Source of the DNA: Isachenkonia alkalipeptolytica
GTDB taxonomy: Bacteria; Bacillota; Clostridia; Peptostreptococcales; T1SED10-28
Direction of reading: 5' to 3'
DNA length: 64,000 nt
Assembly: GCF_009910325.1 (NCBI RefSeq)
Contig: NZ_SUMG01000001.1
Span: 248,001 to 312,000 of the forward strand
The position numbers and the translations under genes were made by a program. The first letter of the stretch is position 1. Each line of letters starts with the position of its first letter. The notes below the pieces were generated by a model that was given only the letters and a program-made list of their open reading frames with translations, did no database searches and was not told where the DNA came from. Positions 1 through 8,458 of this stretch are shown here, one piece after another.

Positions 1-390
1 TCGCTGATTGAAAAGCTACTGGAACATAAGGAGCCATGGACCGTGAACACCTTTGCTTTTAAGGCCTTAGAGAAAATCGTCTTCGAAAAGGAGTATCCAC
101 GTCATCTGACTGAGTGGCTAAAGGAAGAAAAAAACTATTTGGAAAAACACTTTCAAGAACTCAGAAACTTGGGTTTAATAATCTACCCGAGCAGTGTAAA
201 CTTTTATCTCGGGAAAATTCCCGGGATATCGGCAAAATTGCTGCAGGAAAAACTATTAGAGGCCGGCATATACATTCGTACCTGTGAAGATTTTCATGGA
301 CTGGACCATGAACATTTCCGATTTGCCCTAAGGATGCGAAAGGATAACGAAAAGCTGATTCAGGCACTTGAGAAGCTACTAACCGATTAA
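1..390 (+). CDS. cobD: Threonine-phosphate decarboxylase, C-terminal part
   Basis: The reading frame is open at the left edge, so only about the last 129 codons are present. The fold-type I PLP aminotransferase C-terminal domain is recognisable (YPSSVNFYL, then GIYIRTCEDFHGLD, then an RFALR segment). The 'GI-IR-C--F-GLD' pattern is shared by CobD and HisC. CobD makes (R)-1-amino-2-propanol O-phosphate for the cobalamin nucleotide loop. The call as CobD rather than HisC rests on the cobU-cobS genes immediately downstream. The PLP lysine lies outside the window. Confidence 0.78.
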   Translation, partial: SLIEKLLEHKEPWTVNTFAFKALEKIVFEKEYPRHLTEWLKEEKNYLEKHFQELRNLGLIIYPSSVNFYLGKIPGISAKLLQEKLLEAGIYIRTCEDFHGLDHEHFRFALRMRKDNEKLIQALEKLLTD

Positions 391-518
391 GTCATACTGC
401 GGGCAGTTAATACTGAAATAGGCTTATACTGTGATCCGGAGATAGGAGAATATAAAATGGAAGGGAAAAAATTAAAAGGTGGAGAAAGCAACGGGAGAAG
501 ATACAAAGGAGGCGTAGT

Positions 519-1088
519 ATGATTACCTTTATCACAGGAGGAGCAAGAAGCGGAAAAAGCAGCTTCGGTGAGGCACTGGTAAAAAAAGCGGCAACGGTGC
601 CCGCTGATGTTTTATACATACCCACAGCAAAGGCCTATGACGAAGAAATGCAGGATCGGATCAACAAACACCGCATCCGGCGGCCAAAGGAGTGGGAAAC
701 CCTGGAAATGTCCACAAGGTTTCAGGGGCTAGAAATAAATTCGGATTTTGTAGAGCGTTCCGTAGTTATGGTGGACTGTCTCGGTGTTTTTGTGACCAAT
801 AGAATGCTTTTAAAGGAACGGGACTTCGATCAAATCACGGCAAATGAACGGGATCAGATGGAAAAAGAAATTCAACGGGAAGTGAAGCATCTTCTGGACA
901 TACTAAGGGAAAAAGAGGCTTTTATTGTATCCAATGAAGTGGGGATGGGCTTAGTACCCGAGTATCCCATGGGGCGGATCTTTCGAGATATTCTAGGCCG
1001 GATAAATCATGAGGTGGCGGCCCGGGCGGATAAGGTGTATTTTGTTGTAGCCGGTATTCCCATGTGTCTAAAGGGGGAGGATCGGTGA
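519..1088 (+). CDS. cobU: Adenosylcobinamide kinase / adenosylcobinamide-phosphate guanylyltransferase
   Basis: A 189-residue protein, close to the usual family length. It phosphorylates adenosylcobinamide and then transfers GMP to it, in the late cytoplasmic part of cobalamin assembly. The P-loop GGARSGKS lies at residues 7-14, an HRIRRP segment follows around residue 50 (the region of the CobU guanylylated histidine), and the C-terminal half has the EVGMGLVPEYPMGR block. The ATG at 519 has an AAAGGAGG site 6-8 nt upstream. Its stop overlaps the GTG start of cobS, so the two genes are translationally coupled. A 21-codon frame (457-521) with its own SD overlaps the start; I do not call it a gene. 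Confidence 0.93.
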   Translation: MITFITGGARSGKSSFGEALVKKAATVPADVLYIPTAKAYDEEMQDRINKHRIRRPKEWETLEMSTRFQGLEINSDFVERSVVMVDCLGVFVTNRMLLKERDFDQITANERDQMEKEIQREVKHLLDILREKEAFIVSNEVGMGLVPEYPMGRIFRDILGRINHEVAARADKVYFVVAGIPMCLKGEDR

Positions 1089-1849
1089 GGAGTAAAATTT
1101 TTTCGGCCATCGGGTCTGAGATGCGTTCCTTTCTGTTGATGCTGACCTTTTTAACTCGGATACCCGTAAAATTCTCCTTTAAGATTAGGCAAAGGGAATT
1201 TCATCGGGGAATCTTTTATATGCCTTTGATCGGAGGAATCATTGGCATTGTCCTTGGAGTTGTGGGATACCTAATGCATTTTATGGACCCCTTAATACGG
1301 GCAGTGATTCTCTGGATGGTTTATTTATGGCTTACAGGTGGTCTTCACCTGGATGGACTTTCCGACCTTAGTGACGGGATTTTCAGTAATCGTAAAGAGG
1401 AGGACTTACGAAGAGTTATCAAGGATAGTCACATTGGTGCCTTCGGTGTTATTGCCATTGTAGTAAATATCCTCCTCACCGTAGCACTTTTTTCTTTCAT
1501 GGGACCGGCATACATTATTCTAGGCCCTCTGCTCAGCCGTAGCGGGGTCCTGTTTGCCATGGGTTTTTCCTCCTATCCTAAAAATCAGCAAGGTCTTGGC
1601 AAAGGAGTGATTGAAGCTACGGGGTTAAGAACTTTGTTGATGAGTACATTGCTACCGGTAGTTATTGTTCTTATCTTTTATCCGACAGTGATTTTTCTTC
1701 CCCTTTTTTTAACCTTTATGGGAGGCTTGTTCCTCTCTAAATGGATTACAATGAAACTGGGTGGCCTTACGGGCGACGGTATCGGATTTATTATCGAGGT
1801 GCTTCAGCCTCTTAGTTTATTTTTGATTTATCTCATAAACCTTAGCTAA
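1085..1849 (+). CDS. cobS: Adenosylcobinamide-GDP ribazoletransferase (cobalamin synthase)
   Basis: Integral membrane enzyme joining adenosylcobinamide-GDP and alpha-ribazole (phosphate), the last assembly step of cobalamin. It is about 254 residues with several hydrophobic segments and the conserved motif GGLHLDGLSDLSDG near residue 90, followed by the KDSHIGAFGV segment. I chose the GTG at 1085 because GGGGGAGG lies 5 nt upstream and it forms a GTGA overlap with the cobU stop. An in-frame GTG at 1064 has no such site. Together with cobD and cobU this is a nucleotide-loop assembly block; the corrin-ring genes are not in view, so salvage is at least supported. Confidence 0.92.
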   Translation: MRSKIFSAIGSEMRSFLLMLTFLTRIPVKFSFKIRQREFHRGIFYMPLIGGIIGIVLGVVGYLMHFMDPLIRAVILWMVYLWLTGGLHLDGLSDLSDGIFSNRKEEDLRRVIKDSHIGAFGVIAIVVNILLTVALFSFMGPAYIILGPLLSRSGVLFAMGFSSYPKNQQGLGKGVIEATGLRTLLMSTLLPVVIVLIFYPTVIFLPLFLTFMGGLFLSKWITMKLGGLTGDGIGFIIEVLQPLSLFLIYLINLS

Positions 1850-2317
1850 AGCTTATAATCAAAATAAACAAACGAGGAGACAGCGGGTGAAATGTGGACG
1901 GTGACAGGGGGACGGAAATACTATCTCCCTGCAGAATTTGACTTTTAAGCCTTGATATAAAAGCAAAAACTTAAAAATATTTAAAGAGGAGTAACTGTTT
2001 TCATGGTCCCGACCGAATGGGTAAATGAAGACAGTTGTTCTTTTTTGTATATGGGGGGGGCAGTTACTCCGTCCACCGTCCTTCGCTGTCCTCCTGCTAT
2101 GTTTTTTACCGATTATTAAGAAGTTTCCTGATAAATTTCCTAAAAGTGACTCCGGTCACTGCTAAAAGAAAAAAAGCGTTCTATAATGGTTTTGACAGCG
2201 GAAGTCATCCGTTGAAAAAATTTCAATAGAAATACTTGAAAGGATAAGGCCCCAAGACGCATGTGATGGGGGACAATTAATAAGATTAGGAAATTTAAAA
2301 TATAAGGAGTGGAGCCG
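1850..2317 (+). other. Intergenic region with degenerate repeat pieces, upstream of pflB
   Basis: A 468-nt gap. It contains diverged copies of the GACAGCGGGACGGA repeat seen elsewhere (GACAGCGGG near 1880, GTGACAGGGGGACGGA near 1901, and ACTCCGTCC in the other orientation near 2070), and a small dyad AGTGAC-tccg-GTCACT near 2147-2160. A 64-codon open frame (2035-2229) has neither a good SD nor recognisable content. I looked for the ZTP (pfl) riboswitch that often precedes pfl-type genes and did not find its conserved CCGCCUGGGC core. The pflB promoter is not obvious. Confidence 0.45.
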
Positions 2318-4561
2318 ATGAAAGCATGGGATGGATTCAAAGGATTTCAGTGGAAAGACAGTATAAATGTACGGGAGTTTATTCAACAAAATTACACACC
2401 CTATGAAGGGGATGATCTTTTTTTAGAGGGATGTACCGAGAGAACCAAGAGTCTTTGGGAGAAAGGGGAGGCCGCCATTACCGAAGAGATTAGAGAGGGA
2501 AAGGTTGCCATTGATACTACTAGGTTTTCCGGGATTGCCAACTATCCTCCCGGGTATTTAAACCGGAAAAAAGAGCTGATTCACGGATTTCAGTCGGATC
2601 AGCCCCTAAAGCGGATTGTAAATCCTTACGGCGGGTATCGAATGGTACAGGACGCCTTAAAGGCCTATGATCATGAAATGGATCCGGAATTGGAAAAATC
2701 CTTTACCGCCTTTCGAAAAACCCATAACGACGGGGTGTTTGACGCCTATACTAAGGAGATGAAAAAAGCCCGGTCGGTAGGACTTTTATCGGGACTGCCC
2801 GATGCCTACGGTCGGGGAAGAATCATTGGAGACTATCGACGAATGGCTCTTTACGGATCTCAGGTGCTAAAGGGTGAGAAGCTAAAGGAAAAGGACGATA
2901 TTAAGGGGAGCTCCGTAGAAGAGACCATAAAACTTCGAGAAGAGATTAAAGAGCAGGTCCGGGCTATTGAAGAAATGGAAAAAATGGCGGAAAGTTACGG
3001 TTATAACATTACCCAACCGGCAGATACTGCCCGGGAAGCGATACAATTTTTTTACTTTGCTTATTTGGCAGCGGTAAAAGAAAACAATGGAGCGGCCATG
3101 TCCCTTGGACGAAACACCACCTTTTTGGATATTTATATAGAACGGGATTTACAGCGGGGAATTATAAGTGAAGTACAGGCTCAGGAGTTGATTGACGACC
3201 TGGTCATTAAACTTCGAATGGTACGGCATCTTAGAACCCCGGAATATAATGAACTTTTCGCCGGAGATCCCAACTGGATTACCGAGGCCATTGGCGGAAT
3301 GGGTGTTGATGGGCGGACCTTGGTAACGAAAACCGCTTATCGATTTCTTCATACTTTAACGAACCTAGGCCCGGCTCCGGAGCCCAATATGACTGTCCTA
3401 TGGTCCGAAGATCTGCCGGATAATTTTAAAAACTACTGCAGCAAAATGTCTCTGGAAACCGGGGCCATTCAATACGAAAACGACGATTTGATGCGACCGA
3501 TCTACGGCGACGATTACGGCATTGCCTGCTGCGTATCGGCGATGGAAATTGGAAAGGAAATGCAGTTTTTCGGTGCCCGGGCAAATCTTGGGAAAGCCCT
3601 GCTATACGCCATCAACGGTGGTCGGGATGAGATGAAATCTGGAGAAAACGGTGAACCGATCCAGATGATTGAGGGCATTGAACCCTTAGAGGGAGAAATT
3701 CTGGACTTTGACCAAGTGATGAAAAACTTTAATAAGGTAAATCAGTCCCTGGCTAAGCTCTATGTGGAAACCATGAACACCATTCACTATATGCATGATC
3801 AATATGCCTACGAAGCCTCTCAGATGGCTCTTCATGACAGTCTGGTGCACCGATATATGGCCTTTGGGGTTGCGGGACTGTCCATTGTGGCCGATAGCCT
3901 GTCGGCAATTAAATTTGCCGAGGTGCGACCGGTTCGAAATGAACAAGGCATCGCCGTAGACTTTAGGGTAACGGGAGAATATCCAACCTACGGCAATGAT
4001 GATGACCGGGTGGACGACCTTGCAGTACAGGTGCTGGAAGACTTCAGCAAGGAGCTGAAACAAACAGAAACTTACCGAAATGCGGAGCACACCCTGTCGG
4101 TGCTGACCATTACCTCGAATGTGGTTTACGGAAAGAAAACCGGGACCACTCCCGATGGAAGGAAAAAAGGTGAACCCTTTGCACCGGGAGCCAATCCCAT
4201 GCACGGGCGGGATCAACGGGGGGCACTGGCTTCACTGAACTCTGTGGCAAAACTGCCCTACGATAAAGTATGTAAAGACGGGATCTCCAACACCTTCTCC
4301 ATTACGCCGAAGGCTCTTGGAAAAGAAGTAAGGAATCAGATCAAAAACCTTAGCAACATCCTAGACGGCTATTTCGCACAAGGGGCCTTCCATCTAAACG
4401 TTAACGCCGTACAGCGAAAAGTTTTGGAAGATGCCATGGCTCATCCGGAAAAGTATCCTCTATTAACCCTTCGGGTTTCCGGATACGCCGTTCACTTTAA
4501 TCGATTGACCCAAGAACAAAAGGAGGAGGTTCTGGCACGAACCTTCCACGAAAGTGCATAA
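2318..4561 (+). CDS. pflB: Formate C-acetyltransferase (pyruvate formate-lyase)
   Basis: Glycyl-radical enzyme converting pyruvate and CoA to acetyl-CoA and formate in anaerobic fermentation; cytoplasmic, 747 residues, normal length. It has the N-terminal [15 protein letters not shown] block, the catalytic cysteine pair in [10 protein letters not shown] (about residues 405-406), and the C-terminal glycyl-radical loop RVSGYAVHF about 20 residues before the end. The ATG at 2318 has AAGGAG 8 nt upstream; the in-frame GTG at 2309 overlaps that site and is unlikely. The activase follows, then an Fnr-like regulator, making an oxygen-responsive pfl locus likely. Confidence 0.97.
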   Translation: MKAWDGFKGFQWKDSINVREFIQQNYTPYEGDDLFLEGCTERTKSLWEKGEAAITEEIREGKVAIDTTRFSGIANYPPGYLNRKKELIHGFQSDQPLKRIVNPYGGYRMVQDALKAYDHEMDPELEKSFTAFRKTHNDGVFDAYTKEMKKARSVGLLSGLPDAYGRGRIIGDYRRMALYGSQVLKGEKLKEKDDIKGSSVEETIKLREEIKEQVRAIEEMEKMAESYGYNITQPADTAREAIQFFYFAYLAAVKENNGAAMSLGRNTTFLDIYIERDLQRGIISEVQAQELIDDLVIKLRMVRHLRTPEYNELFAGDPNWITEAIGGMGVDGRTLVTKTAYRFLHTLTNLGPAPEPNMTVLWSEDLPDNFKNYCSKMSLETGAIQYENDDLMRPIYGDDYGIACCVSAMEIGKEMQFFGARANLGKALLYAINGGRDEMKSGENGEPIQMIEGIEPLEGEILDFDQVMKNFNKVNQSLAKLYVETMNTIHYMHDQYAYEASQMALHDSLVHRYMAFGVAGLSIVADSLSAIKFAEVRPVRNEQGIAVDFRVTGEYPTYGNDDDRVDDLAVQVLEDFSKELKQTETYRNAEHTLSVLTITSNVVYGKKTGTTPDGRKKGEPFAPGANPMHGRDQRGALASLNSVAKLPYDKVCKDGISNTFSITPKALGKEVRNQIKNLSNILDGYFAQGAFHLNVNAVQRKVLEDAMAHPEKYPLLTLRVSGYAVHFNRLTQEQKEEVLARTFHESA

Positions 4562-4673
4562 ATATAGCAGAAAAAACTTGAAAAAAGAGGGTTGATAAAA
4601 CCCGTTGAATAGAGAGTTGATAAAACTTGGACAGTTTGATGATGAAAGCAAAAGAAAGGGTGTGAAGGCTATA

Positions 4674-5468
4674 ATGATAGGACGAATCCACAGCTATGAA
4701 ACCATGGGCCTTCATGACGGGCCGGGCATCCGCACCGTGTTTTTTCTTCAGGGATGCCCGCTTAAATGCCTCTACTGCCATAATCCCGACACCCAAAAGT
4801 TTGATGGAGGCAGGGAAATGAGCACTGAAGAAGTGGTGGCTGTTGCAAAGCGATACAAACCTTTTTACCGACGGTCGGGAGGAGGCGTAACCATCTCCGG
4901 TGGGGAGCCGCTTTTGCAATGGGAGTTTTTGCGAGATCTTTTTCAAAGGCTCAGGGAAGAGGGGATCTCCATCGCTTTGGATACCAGCGGATATGGAGGA
5001 AGTAACAAGTTAACAAGCTACGACGAAACAAATAAAACAATGGGGCCGACTTCAGGGTACCTTGGAGAGTTACTTTCTTATGTGGATCATTTGTTAATGG
5101 ACATCAAACATGTAACGGATTCCAAGCACTTGAAACTCACAGGTAAGAACATGGAGGGGACCCGGGACCTCCTTCGTGAGCTACCTGATTTTCATGGGAA
5201 GGTTTGGATCCGTCATGTAATGGTCCCGGGTTATACCGACAATAAGAAGAGTATGGAAGCTTTATACTGTATGATAGCTCCCTATCAAAATAAAATAGAA
5301 AAAGTAGAGATCCTGCCCTACCATAAAATGGGGGCGGAAAAGTATCAAGAGCTTGGCCGAAAGGACCCCTTATCCGGAACCCCTCCCATGGATGTTGACA
5401 AAGCCCGGGAATATGAGTTATTCTTAGAAAAACTTCTGGAAGCTAGGGAAGCGTTGAGAACCGGATAA
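4674..5468 (+). CDS. pflA: Pyruvate formate-lyase activating enzyme (radical SAM)
   Basis: Radical SAM protein that puts the glycyl radical on PflB, using a [4Fe-4S] cluster and S-adenosylmethionine. The cluster motif is C-x3-C-x2-C in GCPLKCLYCHNPD near residues 28-40, preceded by the family motif GLHDGPGIRTVFFLQ. The SAM-binding TISGGEPLLQ follows near residue 80. I chose the ATG at 4674, giving about 264 residues, with GAAGG 5 nt upstream. An upstream in-frame TTG (4605) would add 23 residues that are not family-like. A short insertion around residues 104-120 carries low-complexity polar sequence. Confidence 0.95.
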   Translation: MIGRIHSYETMGLHDGPGIRTVFFLQGCPLKCLYCHNPDTQKFDGGREMSTEEVVAVAKRYKPFYRRSGGGVTISGGEPLLQWEFLRDLFQRLREEGISIALDTSGYGGSNKLTSYDETNKTMGPTSGYLGELLSYVDHLLMDIKHVTDSKHLKLTGKNMEGTRDLLRELPDFHGKVWIRHVMVPGYTDNKKSMEALYCMIAPYQNKIEKVEILPYHKMGAEKYQELGRKDPLSGTPPMDVDKAREYELFLEKLLEAREALRTG

Positions 5469-5484
5469 GAAAGCGGGTGGTGGT

Positions 5485-6207
5485 ATGCCAAGCACTTCTG
5501 CAAAACTGCACAACCCTTGTCAAAATTGTCAGGGAGAACACTGTATCAAAGAAATACCCCTGCTCTCGTCTTTAAGCAAACAGGAACTGGAAAAACTGAC
5601 GGAAGAGGTAATCATCCGAGATTATAAAAAAGGAGACCGTATTTTTCGCCGTGGGGATAAAGCCGACGGTCTCTTTATCGTGTGTTCGGGAAAAATGAAA
5701 ATCACCAAGTCCCTCTCCGACGGAAGGGAACAGATTCTTTACATTTACTCTCCGGGGGATTTTATCGGGGCCTTTAATCTCCTAAAGGCTGATCGTTTCG
5801 AGTTTGATGCTACGGCCATCCAACCGACAAGAATGAGTATTCTAAAAAAAGGTTCTTTTGACGCCATAATACTCAAAAATCCTGAAATGACCTTAAAGGT
5901 TTTGGAAAAGGCCTATGACCGGATCAACAGCATTGAATCCTTAGTAGAGCGCCTATCCATCGGAAATTCCGATGCCAAAGTGGCAAGTATGCTCCTAAGC
6001 CTTATAAAGGAGTTCGGAAAAGAAACCCCTGAGGGTACATTGTTGAATCTCACTATGAATCGGGAGGAAATGGCAAGTCTCGCCGGTATTGCCCGGGAGA
6101 CTGTGATTCGAAAAATGAAAGAGTTTCAGCGAGAGGGGATCCTAGAGGACCGAGGCAACCGGAAAGTGTTGATCAAGAGTATTAAAAGACTTGAAGGGAA
6201 GCTTTAG
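5485..6207 (+). CDS. Crp/Fnr-family transcriptional regulator with four cysteines (FNR-like)
   Basis: 240 residues: an N-terminal cyclic-nucleotide-type beta-roll (about 25-145), a dimer helix (150-180) and a C-terminal winged helix (185-235). It has exactly four cysteines: C12, C15 and C20 clustered at the N terminus, and C67 in the beta-roll. E. coli FNR also uses three N-terminal cysteines plus one in the beta-roll for an oxygen-labile [4Fe-4S] cluster, although the last one sits elsewhere in the fold. The recognition helix reads ARETVIRKMKEF; its E-x3-R matches the E/R pair of FNR that reads TTGAT half-sites. It lies 16 nt after pflA. Oxygen- or redox-dependent control of pfl is inferred. 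Confidence 0.85.
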   Translation: MPSTSAKLHNPCQNCQGEHCIKEIPLLSSLSKQELEKLTEEVIIRDYKKGDRIFRRGDKADGLFIVCSGKMKITKSLSDGREQILYIYSPGDFIGAFNLLKADRFEFDATAIQPTRMSILKKGSFDAIILKNPEMTLKVLEKAYDRINSIESLVERLSIGNSDAKVASMLLSLIKEFGKETPEGTLLNLTMNREEMASLAGIARETVIRKMKEFQREGILEDRGNRKVLIKSIKRLEGKL

Positions 6208-6277
6208 GTTTAAAGCTGAAGGAGGGGAAAGAGAGGGAGGAACAATATAAGAAAGGCGTGAGAAGGTGGAGAGGAAA

Positions 6278-7132
6278 ATGGAAAAAGAACTGAAATATTG
6301 GGTTGATCTATGGGAGAAACAGGAAAAGGGAAGACATAAGCAGCAAGAGTTTTGGGATAACAGAGCTGATTTTTTTGACGGCAAAGTATTTACTGAAGGG
6401 AAAATAGGCAGCAATGTTGTGAAACTGTTAAAATCTAAAAATATGCTGTCAAAAGATATGAAGGTACTGGATATCGGCTGTGGTCCCGGTAAACATACCC
6501 TACCCATGGCTAAGGAGGTAAAAAGCATCACTGCTTTGGATATATCGGAAAACATGCTGAAACATTTACAGAAAAACATGGAAAGTACCAACATATTAAA
6601 TATCCATCCTATAAGTTTGGATTGGAAGGATGTAGATTTAAAAGGGCGTCAGTGGGAAAAAGCCTTTGACTTGGTTTTTGCATCCATGACTCCCGGGGTA
6701 TTTAACTATGAGACCTTGGAAAAAATGCTTATGGCCTGTAGAAAGTATTGTTACCTCAGTGGCTTTGTCAGAAGATCCGACCGATTAGAGAATGAAATCG
6801 CCGACTACATTTATGAAAAGTATCAATTGTCCCCGAAAAAAATCGATAAAGTTTATTATGTCTTTAATATCCTGTGGCAACTGGACTACACCCCGGAGAT
6901 AGAGTACATCCACAGAAAGTGGGAGGATGATATGACAGTGGAAGAGGCCTACAGTCTTTATACCGACAAAATGTCTTCTATGGTAAGCTTGTCGGAAGAG
7001 GACCGAGAAAAAATCAAAAAAATTCTTGAGCATAAATCCCACAAGGGGAAGGTAACTGAAAAAACTGAAGTGATTCAGGGCATCCTCACTTGGAAATGTC
7101 CACCTTATTCATATCCCAGTAAAAAATTGTAA
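6278..7132 (+). CDS. Class I SAM-dependent methyltransferase
   Basis: About 284 residues. The SAM-binding motif I VLDIGCGPGKHTLPMA lies near residue 65, followed by an acidic end of beta2 (ALDISENML), the usual class I Rossmann arrangement. N-terminal helices and a C-terminal extension with WxLDYTPEIEYI are unassigned, so the substrate is unknown. The ATG at 6278 is preceded by GAGAGG; an in-frame GTG lies 4 codons upstream. It follows the Fnr-like gene by 70 nt in the same direction and could be cotranscribed with it. Confidence 0.85.
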   Translation: MEKELKYWVDLWEKQEKGRHKQQEFWDNRADFFDGKVFTEGKIGSNVVKLLKSKNMLSKDMKVLDIGCGPGKHTLPMAKEVKSITALDISENMLKHLQKNMESTNILNIHPISLDWKDVDLKGRQWEKAFDLVFASMTPGVFNYETLEKMLMACRKYCYLSGFVRRSDRLENEIADYIYEKYQLSPKKIDKVYYVFNILWQLDYTPEIEYIHRKWEDDMTVEEAYSLYTDKMSSMVSLSEEDREKIKKILEHKSHKGKVTEKTEVIQGILTWKCPPYSYPSKKL

Positions 7133-7564
7133 CAGGAAAATGACTCTGAAACCTATATATAGTAAAGCTGAAAACAACTCCGTCCTGCTGTCATCAACTG
7201 TCACGCTCTATATAATTCTCCCTATCATAGATGAATCGTTCATTGTATAATAGATAGAAACTAGAAAGCAATATTTAAGGGCGTGACAAAAGGAACAAAA
7301 TAAAAGAAATAAAGAGGATCACTCTATGGACTTTCATACTTTTGGTCCTTCAAGTACATATAAGCAACAATCACTTCGGTTTCGGGCTTACCCAAGTGGA
7401 AGAAGATAGATTATCGAGACCTTACAAAAAAGCCCTGAGTGTAAAAGAAGCCCTAGCAGAACTGAATCGTTTCGCTGGTTTTCAACTCGCCCGGTACTGC
7501 TCCAGCTGATTACCGAGATAAATGTATTTGGTTCTCCGGAAAAGGATTAATACAAGATGATAGG
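7133..7564 (+). other. Intergenic region with a half-copy repeat and a probable gene remnant
   Basis: Positions 7174-7194 match the right arm of the hairpin at 7565-7612 with one difference (ACTCCGTCCTGCTGTCATC). Between about 7400 and 7550 short open pieces in shifting frames (EALAELNRFAGF, then LQLITEINVFGSPEKD) look like leftovers of a coding sequence, perhaps a Fic-type N terminus; this is weak. No intact gene is present. TTGTATAAT near 7236 could be a -10 element. Confidence 0.35.
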
Positions 7565-7612
7565 TAGATGACAGCGGGACGGATGACAACAACTCCGTCC
7601 CGCTGTCATCTA
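7565..7612. repeat. Perfect inverted repeat, GACAGCGGGACGGA family
   Basis: A 19-bp perfect stem with left arm TAGATGACAGCGGGACGGA and a 10-nt loop. The same arm recurs at 27771 and 40622, where only the outer 8-9 bp pair. There is no T-run after it, so it is not an obvious intrinsic terminator. Confidence 0.85.
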
Positions 7613-7641
7613 TCATAAATGCATAGATAAATTCTTTAAAA

Positions 7642-7659
7642 TCCTATATAATAATAGGA
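7642..7659 (+). promoter_or_regulatory. Dyad overlapping a probable -10 upstream of the B12-sensor gene
   Basis: TCCTAT-ataata-ATAGGA is a perfect 6-bp dyad about 47 nt before the start codon of the cobalamin-binding protein. It covers a TATATAAT-like -10 sequence, so it could be an operator. No matching -35 was clear. Confidence 0.4.
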
Positions 7660-7705
7660 AATGATAAAATAGTTCGGCTACCAGCAATTTATCGGAGGGG
7701 TTTTT

Positions 7706-8362
7706 ATGGATATCCAAAAGCTAAAAGAGGAGTATTTATCAGGCTTACTTCGGGGAGATCGACGTCAGTGTTACCTTTTAGTGAAGGAGGCTCTGGATGA
7801 AACAATCACCCTGCAGGAACTGTACGAAGAGGTGATTGGTCCTTCTATGATGGAAATAGGAAGGTTGTGGGAAGTTAATGAAATTACCATAGCCCAAGAG
7901 CATTTAGCAACCGCCATTACCCAAAGTGTTATTTCCGGTCTTTATGAGCATCTGTTTTCCAATAAAAACCCGGAGTATAAAGGAAAGATGATTTTAACCT
8001 GTGTCGGGGAGGAACTTCACGAATTAGGACCACGGATGCTGGCGGACCTTATTGAAATGGATGGTTGGGATGTTCGATACCTAGGAGCCAATATGCCCAT
8101 TGATGCAATATTTGAAATGGTGAGGGAAGAAAAACCGGATCTTGTCGGGCTCTCCGCTACGGTAGAAGAAAACAAAGAAGTTATCAGAGACCTGATCAAA
8201 AGAATTAAAGAAGAATACGATCCATCGATTCCGGTAATGGTAGGAGGGTTGGCCTATGTAATTTCTCCTGATTTGTATCAGTACACCGGGGGGGACTTTT
8301 TAGGAAAAAACTTCACTGAAGCATTGCAATTCACAAGAAAAGTCGCTGCTAAAAGAATATAA
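7706..8362 (+). CDS. Stand-alone cobalamin-binding sensor protein (CarH/LitR-type B12 domains)
   Basis: 218 residues: a helical cap domain (about 1-85) and a Rossmann-type B12-binding domain (about 88-215). The cap carries W55-x9-E65-H66 (WEVNEITIAQEH), the Wx9EH signature of CarH-type adenosylcobalamin photosensors, and the Rossmann domain has E103-x-H105-x2-G108, matching the lower-ligand motif. Corrinoid methyltransferase carriers have a different cap. There is no MerR DNA-binding domain. The residue after W55 is glutamate, whereas T. thermophilus CarH, as I recall, has the photoadduct histidine there. SD GGAGGGG precedes the ATG. The next gene is a soluble histidine kinase, so a signalling partner role is inferred; sensing of B12 level or redox rather than light is possible. 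Confidence 0.85.
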   Translation: MDIQKLKEEYLSGLLRGDRRQCYLLVKEALDETITLQELYEEVIGPSMMEIGRLWEVNEITIAQEHLATAITQSVISGLYEHLFSNKNPEYKGKMILTCVGEELHELGPRMLADLIEMDGWDVRYLGANMPIDAIFEMVREEKPDLVGLSATVEENKEVIRDLIKRIKEEYDPSIPVMVGGLAYVISPDLYQYTGGDFLGKNFTEALQFTRKVAAKRI

Positions 8363-8458
8363 TATATCAGAAAACAGAAGCACTATAAGTATAGCAGTAT
8401 TACAAATATAAAATAACAACACTATGAAATTACTAAATAGCAAATTGATAAGGGGCGA

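Noticed and set aside
391-518. Cobalamin riboswitch or leader peptide before cobU
   Set aside because: The gap is too short, has no B12-box GCCACUG motif, and the 21-codon frame 457-521 simply overlaps the cobU start.
2035-2229. 64-codon open frame before pflB
   Set aside because: No SD, runs through repeat remnants, and no recognisable protein sequence.
1850-2317. ZTP (pfl) riboswitch upstream of pflB
   Set aside because: The conserved CCGCCUGGGC core and its partner stem are absent; only degenerate repeat pieces were found.
3686-4216. 176-codon minus-strand frame inside pflB
   Set aside because: Shadow frame opposite a strongly conserved gene; no start signal.
7706-8362. Corrinoid carrier of a methyltransferase system
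   Set aside because: The cap has the sensory Wx9EH motif rather than the methyltransferase-type cap sequence, and no methyltransferase partner of the MtaB/MtbB type is adjacent.
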